Source: Leptospira sp. WS92.C1 (GTDB taxonomy: Bacteria > Spirochaetota > Leptospiria > Leptospirales > Leptospiraceae). Taken from it: a DNA stretch of 64,000 bases. Location of the stretch: assembly GCF_040833975.1 (NCBI RefSeq), contig NZ_CP162130.1, positions 819,501 to 883,500 of the forward strand. The letters run 5' to 3'. A program made the position numbers and the translations under genes. Shown here piece by piece: positions 10,280-23,837 of this stretch (position 1 is the stretch's first letter; each line of letters starts with the position of its first letter). The notes under the pieces are model-generated. The model was not told the origin of the DNA. It saw only the letters and a list, made by a program, of their open reading frames with translations, and made no database searches.

Positions 10280-10756
10280 GTAGGAACTCCCCTGATTCAA
10301 AATCGCCGGAGATTGGAGTTCCTACATTCTATTCTGAAAGGAACTTTCAATCCGGTTCGAGTATAATTTCAAAGCGATTGTTGTGAGGCACGAGACAGAC
10401 GTTCGCAATGGATTGAAAGACGAACCGAAAATGTGGGAACTCTTACGTTTTGAAAAATTCTACCGAGAATTGATCCGATTTTATTCTAAGAGGAAGGATT
10501 TGTCGGTTTGAATCGGGATTTCATTGCAATATTTTGTCGGGAATCATTGGTAACAAAGGCGGTGTTTTAGAGATAGGATGGCTGTTCGAAAAAGTAGGAA
10601 CTCCTCGTTTTCGGTTCCCCGCAGTACGGATCAAAATTGAACTTAGCAGAATACTTTTTACGAATCGCGTTTTGGGGTCGATCCTCTGCTGATAACGCGA
10701 TGCGCTCTCTTCCGATCGTTGCATCGCAAGAATCGTCCGAAACTTGTGGGAACTCC
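10280..10756. repeat. Cluster of dispersed GTRGGAACTCC repeats
   Basis: The non-coding stretch 10214-10791 carries at least five copies of a short motif, GTAGGAACTCC or GTGGGAACTCC, in both orientations: 10280-10290, 10315-10325 (reverse), about 10432-10444 (degenerate), 10594-10604 and 10746-10756. The same motif recurs in four other gene-free stretches of the window. Nothing else is seen here. Confidence 0.7.
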
Positions 10757-10791
10757 CCGATTTTTTTACAGGAGATTTCCCACTCCGGCAC

Positions 10792-11287
<496 letters not shown>

Positions 11288-11298
<11 letters not shown>

Positions 11299-11755
11299 CT
11301 GCTACCTGAAAAATAGCTTCGATTTCCACCGGAGCTCCGAGCGGAAGAGAAGGGGTTCCTACGGCAAAGCGCGCATGACGTCCCGCCTCTCCGAAAACTG
11401 AAAGAAGAAAACTACTTCCGTGATTCGCGACAAGATGATGTTCCGTAAAGTTCGGATTGCAGGCGACAAAAACTCCGATTTTAACGATCTTTACGATTTT
11501 GTCCGGTCCGCCGCAGATCGCGGAAGCGGCCGCGATCGCATTTAAGCTCGCCTGGATCGTCGCCTCCTTTACGTCGTTTACGGACAAGCCGTCTCCCAAT
11601 TTTCCGGTAAGCATCAGTTGTCCGTCTTTGAGGGGGAGTTGACCGGATGTAAAAACCAAATTCCCGCTTTGGTTTGCGGGAATGTAAGCGGCGATTGCTT
11701 GAGGCGTCGGCGGGAGTTTGTATCCCAGGGATTCGATTTTAGTTTGGATGTTCAT
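11288..11755 (-). CDS. RidA/YjgF/YER057c family protein
   Basis: A 155-residue member of the RidA superfamily of enamine/imine deaminase-like proteins. Family features include NLVFTSGQLPLKDG, the long helix DVKEATIQASLNAIAAASAI, VVACNPNF-like strand and the end GAPVEIEAIFQV. The longer N-terminus and SLPLGAPVEIE pattern suggest the YjgH/RutC-like subgroup rather than archetypal RidA. I placed the start at 11755 where homology begins; neither this ATG nor the one at 11812 has a strong ribosome site. The next gene overlaps its stop by 11 bases. Confidence 0.85.
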
Positions 11756-11810
11756 ATGGATTTGTTTTGAGAATTTTGGAAGGATCCTTCCAAAAAGACA
11801 GGCTTCCTTC

Positions 11811-11852
<42 letters not shown>

Positions 11853-11879
11853 GCTTTGGTTTTCCCTAGATCCTAAGAA

Positions 11880-15367
<3,488 letters not shown>

Positions 15368-15387
<20 letters not shown>

Positions 15388-16156
15388 AAAATCTGCAATT
15401 GCAATCAGAGACGCGGTTTGGGAAGCGATACAGGCTGCAGGAGCGAAAATCAATCTCGGATATCTTTGGTTGTTTCGCACGGCGACCGAAGACGGAGTTT
15501 CTCGAAAAACCGTATTTCTTACCTATGCATGGATCGGAGTCATTTTATTTTTCACCTCCTTTATCCTGGCGGGACACAATCCGTTTGTAACTCTCGTTCC
15601 GTTTTCTCTTTACGAAGTCGGAAATCGAGATCCGAGAACGACAATCACCATCTACGGATCCGACGGAGAACGTCAGATTTTTCCAGTGCGAAGAAAGGTC
15701 CTTTTGGAAGACGAGGAATATCGTCATAAGACGATGACCTTGATCGGAGAAATCAGCGAATCCTCTTATTTTGACAAGGCCTTTGAAAGCGGTAAGGGGG
15801 AACATTATAAAAATCTAAAACGTCTTCCGGAAATCCAGTATGCGGTAAAAGCGATCTGGAAAAGCGGAAATATATTGATTCTCGATTTTAGAAAATCGAC
15901 TCTGCAGGAGATTCTTTCCGGTATGAAGTTTAGAATCGATTATACTTATGTGCAGCAAAATATGAAGGAAGAGGAAAAACAAAAGGAGATCGCTCGTAAA
16001 AAGATGGCACTTTTGGATTCCACTTTTATGGCCCTGGAAAAAACACTTTTTGAAAATTTTCAGGACATTCAAAGCGTGGAATATCGTCTAGATGGTCTGC
16101 GCGAGAGCATTCCCGGAATGGAATATTCTTTCAATTTAGCTCATAAAAGAAACTGA
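15368..16156 (+). CDS. Hypothetical membrane-anchored protein, possibly GerMN-like
   Basis: A 262-residue protein with one transmembrane segment (about residues 49-67, VFLTYAWIGVILFFTSFILA) and an extracytoplasmic remainder. The segment TITIYGSDGERQIFPVRRKV onward, with SGNILILDFRKSTLQEI, resembles the strand pattern of GerMN/sporulation domains, but this match is weak. A coiled-coil-like charged stretch lies near residues 195-225. It overlaps the amidase gene by 20 bases, which suggests a joint role at the cell wall. Confidence 0.7.
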
Positions 16157-16199
16157 TTTCCTTTTTTCCTTCTATCTTTTAGCCGATATTAAAAACAAG

Positions 16200-17513
16200 A
16201 TGAAATCCAAACTTATGGATCGCTTGTTTCCCATCAGAGGACGCAGGTTTATTCTCGTTTCCATACTTGCGCTCGCGTCGTTTGACGCACGGATCTGGTC
16301 TTCCACGGATCTGCAAATCTCACCCGATATCCTAAACATCACCGATTTTCGAACGGATCGCATTGCGTTTCATTTTATTCAACTCGTGGATAAGGAAGGA
16401 AAGGCGCTACCGGATCGAAATCCTAACAAGGATTCCTCCGAAGCCACTCTTTTGATCATCTATAAAGGACAGTTGACTCTTTTAAAAGACGGTTATGATG
16501 ATCCCAACGGAGTTCGAGAAAAAGAAAGAGACTATCTCGTCAAAATCTCCAATTACGCAAGACTGAGAGAATTGGAAGCGGACTATTTCAGATTGCCCGA
16601 GTCGGAAAGAAGCGTAACCTCTGTCAAACCGGTCGATTCAAGCCCGCTTCCGAATTTTTCGACAACTTCCGTTGCGGGATCGCCTAACAAAGATGATGCG
16701 AAAGTCATCTCCGTGGAGCCTGTAAAACGATCCAAAGAATTGGATCTTCTCATGAAATATGACGAGGAACTTCTCAAAAATTATTCTTCCGAACGAGCGG
16801 TGAGCACCGAGTTGGATCGATCGGAACGTTTTTACGGAAAGGATTCTCCTAAGACGAGTACACTTCGTTTTAGAGCGGAGGAACTCAGAAAAAAAGTAAA
16901 TGAAAAAAGGGATCGTCTTATTTCTTTTTTAAGAAATCCGGGTTCGGAAACAAATCCTTATCCCGGAGACAGAAAGGATCAAACTTTTTATACAAACGCG
17001 GTTAACGGTCTGCCGGATTTTTATCTTCATTCCACAACTCCTAGGGAGCCGGACGGACAGATGAAAGGGGAGGAAGAGGTCGGGAAAAAATACGGGGAAT
17101 TGTATAAGACCGCGAGAGACAGGCTGATCGATTCCCAAATTCGAAAACTCTACTATTATCTCTGGAATCGGGAAATGACGAATACAAGAGTCAAAGCTGA
17201 TAAAGTGAAGAAGGGAAAAAAGGCGATCGTAGTTACCGGCGATTCAACCGTGTTTACGATGATCGATAAGGAAGGAGACGGAGTTACGGAGTCTTTTTTT
17301 GTGGAAAGTCCAGGTATCCGATTTTCTTGGGGAAGAGATCTTCCCAATATTCTTTCGATTTCAAACTGTACGGACGAAACGATTCTTGCAAAAATCAAAA
17401 ATCTTACGGATGACGTTTTGTCCGGAAGAATTCCGGATAAGGTAGAGAAGATCGATCTTACTGTTCCGGAAGAACAACTCGTAATCGAACTCGGTCCTAA
17501 AATTCCTCAGTGA
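16200..17513 (+). CDS. Hypothetical exported protein
   Basis: A 437-residue protein, not recognised. The N-terminus is basic and then hydrophobic (RFILVSILALASFDARIWS), consistent with a signal peptide or anchor. The body is strongly charged, with a helical region around residues 175-250 and a lysine-rich stretch (KADKVKKGKKA) before a beta-rich C-terminal part (AIVVTGDSTVFTMIDKEGDG). It follows the GerMN-like gene by 43 bp on the same strand and may be the last gene of the methyltransferase-helicase-amidase operon. A strong terminator lies 235 bp downstream. Confidence 0.7.
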   Translation: MKSKLMDRLFPIRGRRFILVSILALASFDARIWSSTDLQISPDILNITDFRTDRIAFHFIQLVDKEGKALPDRNPNKDSSEATLLIIYKGQLTLLKDGYDDPNGVREKERDYLVKISNYARLRELEADYFRLPESERSVTSVKPVDSSPLPNFSTTSVAGSPNKDDAKVISVEPVKRSKELDLLMKYDEELLKNYSSERAVSTELDRSERFYGKDSPKTSTLRFRAEELRKKVNEKRDRLISFLRNPGSETNPYPGDRKDQTFYTNAVNGLPDFYLHSTTPREPDGQMKGEEEVGKKYGELYKTARDRLIDSQIRKLYYYLWNREMTNTRVKADKVKKGKKAIVVTGDSTVFTMIDKEGDGVTESFFVESPGIRFSWGRDLPNILSISNCTDETILAKIKNLTDDVLSGRIPDKVEKIDLTVPEEQLVIELGPKIPQ

Positions 17514-17748
17514 AGGATTTTTTTTGAACGAAATGGTTGTTCCGACAAATTAGTTTTACTGTAAAAAAGGATTGCGTCGGACTTGAAGTCCGTTTTCAGA
17601 TAAAATTACGGTGGACTTTGTTTTCGGCTTGTGATCGCGAGTTAGAATTTCAAATCGTAGAAACAAAATGTCGAATAGATTTTAAAAATTAAAGAAATAT
17701 AATATTTGTACTCGAAGAAATTCCTATCTTTATTCTGAAGCTTTCGAA

Positions 17749-17792
17749 AAAACAAAAGAATTCCAATTCTTCTGATAGAATTCTTTTGTTTT
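17749..17792. terminator. Bidirectional rho-independent terminator
   Basis: A perfect 15-bp inverted repeat: AAAACAAAAGAATTC at 17749-17763 and its exact reverse complement at 17778-17792, separated by a 14-base loop. A and T runs at the outer ends allow termination in both directions. It sits between two convergent genes, ending 16200-17513 (+) and 17824-18705 (-). The rest of the 310-base gap shows no gene. Confidence 0.75.
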
Positions 17793-17823
17793 ATGGGAAC
17801 GGTCGGAATCGGGAATTCCTTTT

Positions 17824-18705
17824 TCAGACGTTGGTATTGTCCGATGGAGAGGTTTTCTTTTCCCTAAAAATAAATTTTTTCAAAATTCCCAGACCTCCGA
17901 TCGCCGCGATGGCGATCACTTTCCAAAATTTTAATAAAAGCGCAAAAAAGCCGGCCTTTGCCAAAACCTTTCCCGCGATCAAACCCCCGATTCCGTACGC
18001 CGCCACGCTGTCCAATCCGGGATTGAAATCCGCGTAACGATTCCCTTCGTTAAATTCGGTTGAATTTACGATCGCATCCAATTCCTGATTTACCAACGGA
18101 AGTTTATCGATGTCTGCGATTACGTTTAGAATGAGTATTCCCTTTCTTCCTAAAATTCGAATATTGTAATTGAGGGTGTCTTTTTCGATCCCTTCAAATC
18201 GTAGAGTTTTAGCCCAATGTAATTTTTTGGATTTTTCATCATAAAAAGGAGGCGAAGCCCAATCGACAAGTTCAACACTTTCGTAACCTTCCTGTTTTCT
18301 GGCCTCGTTGGCTTCCTTTGTATCCTCTTTCATTTCGTCTAAAAGATCTCCATAGTCCAGATCTTTAGCGTCGTCGTCTTTGATATAACCTTCTTCGGAG
18401 AAAGAGATGGTGATCGCGTATGTAAAGTTTTCACTGATCGGAGTTTCGTTTTTTAGGAACAACATTCCCAGAGATTCCGAACCGGGCGGATTTCCCCATA
18501 TGTTTTCCAAAACCAGTTTGCTTTGTTTTCCGTCTATATAACGAAAATTGGGAGGAACTTGCAGTGTGGCGAGTTTATCTCCTAAGACGATTTTACCGGT
18601 TTGGTATTTAAGATTTTTTACAATCTTAAGAGAGTCTTCGTTCTGTTGAGCCGTCAGCCCGATGGAGAGGAACAACAGTAAAACTGCCGTGATTCGATGT
18701 TTCAT
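17824..18705 (-). CDS. DUF2167 family membrane protein
   Basis: A 293-residue protein with a signal peptide (residues 1-20, ending LTAQ), an extracytoplasmic DUF2167 domain (roughly 30-220; note GKQSKLVLENIWGNPP and the acidic DDDAKDLDYGDLLDEMKED) and two C-terminal hydrophobic segments (about 238-260 and 263-280). This layout and length are normal for the family, whose function is unknown. AAAGGA lies upstream of the ATG. It follows the HExxH protein gene by 46 bp on the same strand. Confidence 0.88.
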   Translation of the reverse strand: MKHRITAVLLLFLSIGLTAQQNEDSLKIVKNLKYQTGKIVLGDKLATLQVPPNFRYIDGKQSKLVLENIWGNPPGSESLGMLFLKNETPISENFTYAITISFSEEGYIKDDDAKDLDYGDLLDEMKEDTKEANEARKQEGYESVELVDWASPPFYDEKSKKLHWAKTLRFEGIEKDTLNYNIRILGRKGILILNVIADIDKLPLVNQELDAIVNSTEFNEGNRYADFNPGLDSVAAYGIGGLIAGKVLAKAGFFALLLKFWKVIAIAAIGGLGILKKFIFREKKTSPSDNTNV

Positions 18706-18751
18706 ATGGATTTCCTTTGTATAATTGATTCTTGTTAAAAATCCGAAAATT

Positions 18752-19732
18752 CTAATCGATCTGTCTGAGTTTATCCAAGGTCATTTGTAAATATTTATAT
18801 TTTTGAATATTATCCGTAAATATTTTTTCAAGAACCAGAAGACGATCATACAATATCGGATGTCGTTTTGGAAGATCGTAATCGGATTGATCCGGAATTT
18901 TCTCGTGGATCGTATCTATGTTTCGAATCGATTGCGGTGCAAATTGAAGAAAGGAATACATGGGAACCACTTGCATATACTGATTCCAAGGATCGGCTTT
19001 ATCATTGAGTGATACCGAAAGGATCTGATCGAGAGTTTTCTCGAGGAGTTTTAACTTTTCCTCATATGAAAGTTTAGAATTAGGCAGGTTGTAGAGATAC
19101 GCGGCTAAGGATAAATCGTGTCCGAGAGCCACATATGAGAAGTATTCCAAATTATCTTTTTCAAAACTTGTCGAGAGTAGTATCTCGAAATGGGTCAGTT
19201 TGTATTTTTTATTCTTTTTTAAATATTTTAGAATGAATTGGGACTCCCGATTGTAAGAATCCAATTCGTATAAGTATTTTTCCAAAGTGCTTGTGGTTCC
19301 TAAGGATAAAAAACGTTCGGGATCGTCGAAATAACTTTTGGAATGCTGACATTCGTGAACAAAAGCAGAAAGAACGATGGAGGGGCGAGTTTGATAGAGA
19401 TCGAGAAGATAAGGACTTAGGTCAATGCTCGGATCGGGGGTCTTTTCGGATCGAAGAGAAAATACCGCAGAACCGAAGATATCCCGTTCCAATTCTTCTC
19501 GAACCCCGATTTTCAATGTTCCCGTTTTTAATCTTCCGATCGTTTCCTTGAGTAGAAGATAAACTTCGTCTTTTTCGTTGATAGGTGTTTTTAGAACCAG
19601 AGTCTCTAAATCTTCGACAATTGTATGGACGATCGCGACCAATCGTTCCTGTTCTTTGTTGAGTGGTTGCGCATAAAGAGAGAATGTGAAGAAAAGAGTA
19701 ATAAAAAAAAGAACGGTTTTGTCTAATTTCAT
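18752..19732 (-). CDS. Exported HExxH-type putative metallopeptidase
   Basis: A 326-residue protein with a cleavable signal peptide (FFITLFFTFSLYAQ). It contains VHECQH (His126-Glu127-His130), a canonical zinc-metallopeptidase motif, followed 25 residues later by LYELDSYNRE, where Glu156 could be the third ligand. No known family was recognised outside the motif. The region after residue 170 is helical. The start has AGGA about 6 bases upstream. Peptidase activity is inferred from the motif alone. Confidence 0.72.
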   Translation of the reverse strand: MKLDKTVLFFITLFFTFSLYAQPLNKEQERLVAIVHTIVEDLETLVLKTPINEKDEVYLLLKETIGRLKTGTLKIGVREELERDIFGSAVFSLRSEKTPDPSIDLSPYLLDLYQTRPSIVLSAFVHECQHSKSYFDDPERFLSLGTTSTLEKYLYELDSYNRESQFILKYLKKNKKYKLTHFEILLSTSFEKDNLEYFSYVALGHDLSLAAYLYNLPNSKLSYEEKLKLLEKTLDQILSVSLNDKADPWNQYMQVVPMYSFLQFAPQSIRNIDTIHEKIPDQSDYDLPKRHPILYDRLLVLEKIFTDNIQKYKYLQMTLDKLRQID

Positions 19733-19812
19733 AAACGATCCTAAAGTGAAATGATCGTCCTCGGATCAAATCGATTTAATATAATCAATCCAAATCGGAT
19801 TAATTGAAAAAA

Positions 19813-20661
19813 CTAAGGCTCTTCTATTTCAATATTCTCTAATGTATCAAAAAAACCGGTTTGGAGTAAGGGAGCAAAATCCACCATATCCTCCGCGTTT
19901 AGTTTGAGACCGTTTTCCATAGAATATGCCTGTAAAAGGGAAGCACAGGCCAAATGACTTTCTCCGAGTTGAGCGTGCGCTCGAGCTTTGATGATAAGAA
20001 TGTCCGTATCCGATTCCCCAAAATAAAGAATATATAGATCTATAAATTTCAACGCGTTTTTGTGGTCCGCAACTTTGAGATAACACTGAGCGATCATATC
20101 GTAGTGCAGAAAATTCTCGTCGCTATCCATTCTCATGGAAGTTTTGAGAGAAGCGAGCGCGGAATTGTAATCCCCTCTTTGATAGTAAAGATGTCCAAGT
20201 TCGGCCCAGATATCCTTGCGGAGAATTCCTCTGCCTCTGGAAAGTTTTTCCTGAGCAAGGGCTTGTTTCAAAACCGAGATCGCTTCGTTGGATCGATCCG
20301 TGTCTTTTAAAAGAGACGCTAAAGTCAGATAAAGTTCGAGCTGATCCGGATAGAGATCGATTCCCTTTGCCAGAATTTTTTTGGCCTGTTTGAAATTGCT
20401 GACTTTGATTAAATAATTGGAATAGTAGAGATAGCTTGCGGGTTCATCCGGATATCGAGTGATGATCTCGTGAAACAAATTTAAGGTTTCTCGGGTGTTT
20501 CCGATATGATATTGGCACCAGGCTTGACGGTTTCTAATTTTAAGAATGGTTTTTGGACTACTTGTAAAAGAAAGGGCTTCCTTATACAGGTTAAAGGCCT
20601 TGGTGAATTCTCTTTGATTTTCCCTCTGAATCGCAGATCTGATCAGTGTAGGGAAACTCAC
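19813..20661 (-). CDS. Tetratricopeptide-repeat protein
   Basis: A 282-residue TPR protein with at least six repeat-like helix pairs, for example REFTKAFNLYKEAL, KQAKKILAKGIDLYPDQLEL, NEAISVLKQALAQE, LGHLYYQRGDYNSALASLKT and HKNALKFIDLYILYFGES. There is no signal peptide, so it is probably a cytoplasmic scaffold protein. The start appears to be GTG at 20661. It is transcribed away from the small gene at 20775. Confidence 0.88.
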   Translation of the reverse strand: MSFPTLIRSAIQRENQREFTKAFNLYKEALSFTSSPKTILKIRNRQAWCQYHIGNTRETLNLFHEIITRYPDEPASYLYYSNYLIKVSNFKQAKKILAKGIDLYPDQLELYLTLASLLKDTDRSNEAISVLKQALAQEKLSRGRGILRKDIWAELGHLYYQRGDYNSALASLKTSMRMDSDENFLHYDMIAQCYLKVADHKNALKFIDLYILYFGESDTDILIIKARAHAQLGESHLACASLLQAYSMENGLKLNAEDMVDFAPLLQTGFFDTLENIEIEEP

Positions 20662-20674
20662 GGTTTGGACAGGG

Positions 20675-20708
<34 letters not shown>

Positions 20709-20774
20709 TATTAACCGAAGATAGAATTGGGAGAAAAAGAAAGAAAAACCCCAAATTCTCATAAGAGGGAATTT

Positions 20775-20954
20775 ATGAATATCAATGGAAACACAAACCA
20801 GAGTAACCTTTTGGAAAGGGTAGCAAATCTACCTCGGGAAATTTTTCAGGCCCAGAGTGATCTAAATCGAAAAATGCTTCATCTCGCCGTCGAAGCGGGA
20901 GTCCAGAATTCCAAAGAAGAAGGACAAAAAAGAATTCTGGACCTTTACGCCTGA
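20775..20954 (+). CDS. Small conserved-looking protein, possibly YjfB-like
   Basis: A 59-residue protein starting after a good GAGGGA ribosome site; I chose this ATG over an upstream one at 20727 for that reason. It is a helical protein (NLLERVANLPREIFQAQSDL, then HLAVEAGVQ). The pattern is similar in size and style to the YjfB putative motility proteins, but the match is weak. Its TGA stop abuts the TGA of the convergent crotonase gene with no spacer. Confidence 0.65.
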   Translation: MNINGNTNQSNLLERVANLPREIFQAQSDLNRKMLHLAVEAGVQNSKEEGQKRILDLYA

Positions 20955-21782
20955 TCAGTTTTGATTGTAGACGGGGCGTTTGCGCTCTTTAAAAGATTGT
21001 TGTGCCCCTCTAAAATCCGCCGAATCAAGAAAGCTGGAATTCCAAAGAGCAACGTAGTTTAGTCCCGCCTCTAGGGTTTTTCCTTCCGAATATCTCATTA
21101 CGTCCTTTACTCCGGAAACCACCAACTTCGGATTTTCCGCGATTTCTTTTGCGGTTGCGAGAGCGACGTCCATCATTTCTTCTTCCGTCTGAAATACCTT
21201 TGTGACGAGTCCGATTCTTTCTGCTTCCACACCGTCGATATCCTTTCCTGTCAGAGCTAATTCTCTCGTATGTCCCTGTCCTATGATGGAAGGAAGTCGA
21301 TTGATCGATCCCATGTCGGCTACGATTGCGACCTTTGCTTCTCTGAGAGAGATGGAGGCGTCCACAGTCGCGTAACGAATGTCACAAGCCGAAATTAGAT
21401 CCAGACCGCCTCCGATACAATGTTTTTGAACTACGGCGATCGAAGGTTTGGGCGAGTTGTAAACGGCGTTGATTCCTTTTTGCATTTTTAAAATGAGATC
21501 AAAGAATTTTCTGCGATCGTCTCCTAAGGGAGCTTGGATGAGGCTGCCGAATTGCTGAAAAAAGGAATCCAGATCCAATCCTGTGGAAAAGGATTTTCCA
21601 CGACCTGCGACCACAAACGCATGAATATGCGGGTTGGCATTGATCTCTTCGATGACATCCGGGAGATCTCTCCAAAAAGGCCAGCTCATTGCATTTCTTT
21701 TTTCGGGGCGGTTCAAATAAAGAATGGCGGTTTTATCCTCGGGTCTTTCAAGAATTTCAAAAAATTCAAAATGGGTTTTCAT
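20955..21782 (-). CDS. Enoyl-CoA hydratase/isomerase (crotonase) family protein
   Basis: A 275-residue crotonase. The oxyanion-hole segments are GRGKSFSTGLDLDSF (about residues 60-74) and HCIGGGLDLISACDIRYA (about 120-137). After that, SLREAKVAIVADMGSINRLP has Glu and Asp spaced as in dienoyl-CoA isomerases (ECH1 type), rather than the two glutamates of enoyl-CoA hydratases, so delta3,5-delta2,4-dienoyl-CoA isomerase is the better guess. This fits a bacterium that lives on long-chain fatty acids. A Fur-type palindrome lies 75 bp upstream of its start. Confidence 0.9.
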   Translation of the reverse strand: MKTHFEFFEILERPEDKTAILYLNRPEKRNAMSWPFWRDLPDVIEEINANPHIHAFVVAGRGKSFSTGLDLDSFFQQFGSLIQAPLGDDRRKFFDLILKMQKGINAVYNSPKPSIAVVQKHCIGGGLDLISACDIRYATVDASISLREAKVAIVADMGSINRLPSIIGQGHTRELALTGKDIDGVEAERIGLVTKVFQTEEEMMDVALATAKEIAENPKLVVSGVKDVMRYSEGKTLEAGLNYVALWNSSFLDSADFRGAQQSFKERKRPVYNQN

Positions 21783-21856
21783 CTCGGTCAGTCTGGGAGG
21801 GAAAAAAAATCTTACAAGTCATTCCCGAGCTTAAGAAATAGTAGACAGGGTTTTTA

Positions 21857-21879
21857 ATAATGAGAATGATTCTCATTAT
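21857..21879. promoter_or_regulatory. Fur-family operator palindrome
   Basis: A perfect palindrome with 11-base arms and one central base, core TGAGAATGATTCTCA. It matches the Fur 7-1-7 consensus (TGATAATnATTATCA) at 13 of 15 positions. It lies 75 bp upstream of the crotonase start and 18 bp before an ATG (21897) that opens only a poor, repeat-filled frame on the plus strand. It may control the crotonase gene, a small RNA, or a lost iron-regulated gene. Confidence 0.7.
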
Positions 21880-21949
21880 CTTGGAGTGGGTTCAGAATGA
21901 TCATCAGTTGGGAAAAAATTCGACATCGGCATCCTAAGGAAGAATGGAA

Positions 21950-22217
21950 GGAGCTCCTACAAAAGCTGGATTCTTCCGTGGAGATCGGGAGCGGGAGTTC
22001 CCACGTTTTTTCGAATCTAGGTTCTTTGAGACGAAAGTCTTCTTGGGATCTGGGAGGGAGTTCCTACATTCTTCGGTATTATTGATTTTCTACAGCGAAT
22101 TCTGGTTTTGTGGGAACTCCTCGTCCTACGATTTTCCAGGGATCTCGAAATCGTTCGCAGAGTCTTTTTCAAAATACTTTGATTGGATCGTGAATTGGAA
22201 AAGAGGGGAGTTCCTAC
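21950..22217. repeat. Second cluster of GTRGGAACTCC repeats
   Basis: Five copies in 270 bases, four of them in reverse orientation: 21950-21960 (GGAGCTCCTAC variant), 21993-22004, 22057-22067, 22110-22120 (forward) and 22207-22217. The gap 21880-22221 holds no convincing gene; the short frame from 21897 runs through the repeats and shows no family. Confidence 0.7.
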
Positions 22218-22221
22218 TTTT

Positions 22222-23601
22222 TCAATGTGTCACAGGAAAACGAAGTTTTACACAAGCCCCTTCCTGATTGAGAATGTCGACTTTTCCGCCGATTTGTTTG
22301 GCAAGAGATTCGACTAAGGAGAGCCCCAGTGAACTCGGATTGCGATTGCGGAGCGATTCTTCGGGAAGGCCGTTTCCGTCATCGGAAACTTCTAAGGTAA
22401 GAGAATTATTTTCTCTCGTAAAATGAATTCGAATCGATCCGGACGAAGAATTTGCCAGTCCGTGTTTTAAAGAATTTGTAATCAGCTCGTTGATGATCAA
22501 AGCCAAATTCATTCCGATTTCCGCTTTTACTTTGGCTTCTTGAATGTTGAGTTCTAAACGAATTTTTTCCCGATCTACCTGATAGATTTCAAACAGAGCA
22601 TCCGTGAGTTTTTTCACATAAAGTTCGAAACTAATCGAAGACAGATCCTTGCTTTCATAAAGAATTTCGTGCAACAACGCGACGGCTCTCAGACGATTTT
22701 GACTTTCTCTGAGAACTTCGTTAGATTCACCATTCCCCTGTCCGGAACGAAGACTGAAAATCGAAGAGATAATCGTAAGATTGTTTTTGATTCTATGATG
22801 AATTTCTTTGAGATATGTATCCTTTTCCCCGGGTGTGGAATGTTGTGCTTTTGTTCTCAAAATGTTGAATGTTCCGGTGAGTCTTTCTTCGGTTCCTAAA
22901 ATCGGAGAACTCTGCAGCTGCACTTCTTGGCTGCTTCCGTTCTTAGAAATCAAAATGAGGTTTCCGTTTTCTTTCGGACGTCTGGATTGTATCACTTCTT
23001 CCACAAGACCTGGAATCGTTTCTCCCGTTTCGTTTTGAAAGAATAGAACTTCCTGAACGTGTCTACCCAAATGATCCTCATATCTGCAGCCGGTCAGTTT
23101 TTCGGCGGCGGGATTCATAAAAAGTAAAAGTCCATTTTCATCCGTGGTGACGATTCCCGCTCCAAGCTGGTCCAAAGCGCCTTTGAGTTTTTCTTCGGTT
23201 TGTTTGGATCTCTGTTCGATTTCGTTTTTATAAAGTGCTACTTCTATGGACGATCGGAGTTGATCCGACTCAAAGGGTTTTACGATATAACCCAAGGGCT
23301 GGGTTTTTTTGGCCCGGTCTAGAGTATTTTCATCTGCGTAGGCTGTAAGATAAATAACGGGTGTATGAAAGCGATTTCTGAGGACTTCTGCTGTCTCGAT
23401 ACCATCCAGACTTCCTTCTATATTGATATCCATCAGAACGAGATCAGGGTGATTTTCTTCCGCCTTTTGAATGGCTTCTTCACCGGAGGACGTAATTCCG
23501 ACCAGTTCATAGCCCAATTTCTTTAACTTTTGGCCTAGATTGACTGCGACGATAATCTCGTCCTCAACCACCAAAATTTTGGGTTTATGAAGCATATTCA
23601 T
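22222..23601 (-). CDS. Response-regulator/PAS/HisKA_2 hybrid sensor kinase
   Basis: A 459-residue signalling protein. Residues 6-120 are a receiver domain with acidic pocket VVEDE, phosphoacceptor Asp58 in LVLMDINIEG and the conserved Lys in YIVKPF. Residues about 135-250 form a PAS domain. The kinase domain is HisKA_2 type (LKEIHHRIKNN, likely phospho-His268) followed by an HATPase with NELITNSLKHGL and DDGNGLPEE. There is no membrane segment, so it acts in the cytoplasm and is probably driven by phosphorylation from another kinase. It could phosphorylate a partner regulator not seen here. Confidence 0.93.
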   Translation of the reverse strand: MNMLHKPKILVVEDEIIVAVNLGQKLKKLGYELVGITSSGEEAIQKAEENHPDLVLMDINIEGSLDGIETAEVLRNRFHTPVIYLTAYADENTLDRAKKTQPLGYIVKPFESDQLRSSIEVALYKNEIEQRSKQTEEKLKGALDQLGAGIVTTDENGLLLFMNPAAEKLTGCRYEDHLGRHVQEVLFFQNETGETIPGLVEEVIQSRRPKENGNLILISKNGSSQEVQLQSSPILGTEERLTGTFNILRTKAQHSTPGEKDTYLKEIHHRIKNNLTIISSIFSLRSGQGNGESNEVLRESQNRLRAVALLHEILYESKDLSSISFELYVKKLTDALFEIYQVDREKIRLELNIQEAKVKAEIGMNLALIINELITNSLKHGLANSSSGSIRIHFTRENNSLTLEVSDDGNGLPEESLRNRNPSSLGLSLVESLAKQIGGKVDILNQEGACVKLRFPVTH

Positions 23602-23837
23602 TGTTTACTAAGAATAATCCCGAATTCAACAAGATAATTTGTCAAAATGCGGAAAAAGTTATGGTAAAAGTATGTTTTTACTTTCGAAAAAGGGTTTCAA
23701 AGCATTTTCCCTTTTCAAAGGTGACTCTTTGAGAAAAACACATTTCGATTTCAACACAACTGTTCCTTTAGACTCGTAGGAATGAGGATTCCCTATCAAA
23801 TTTCCAGATTCCCTTTGAATTCATCCTGAAATTCTTT

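Noticed and set aside
9956..10300. A 114-codon open frame on the minus strand
   Set aside because: Its sequence is low-quality and basic; the VOC domain reads in other frames of the same DNA, so this is the frame-shifted image of a pseudogene.
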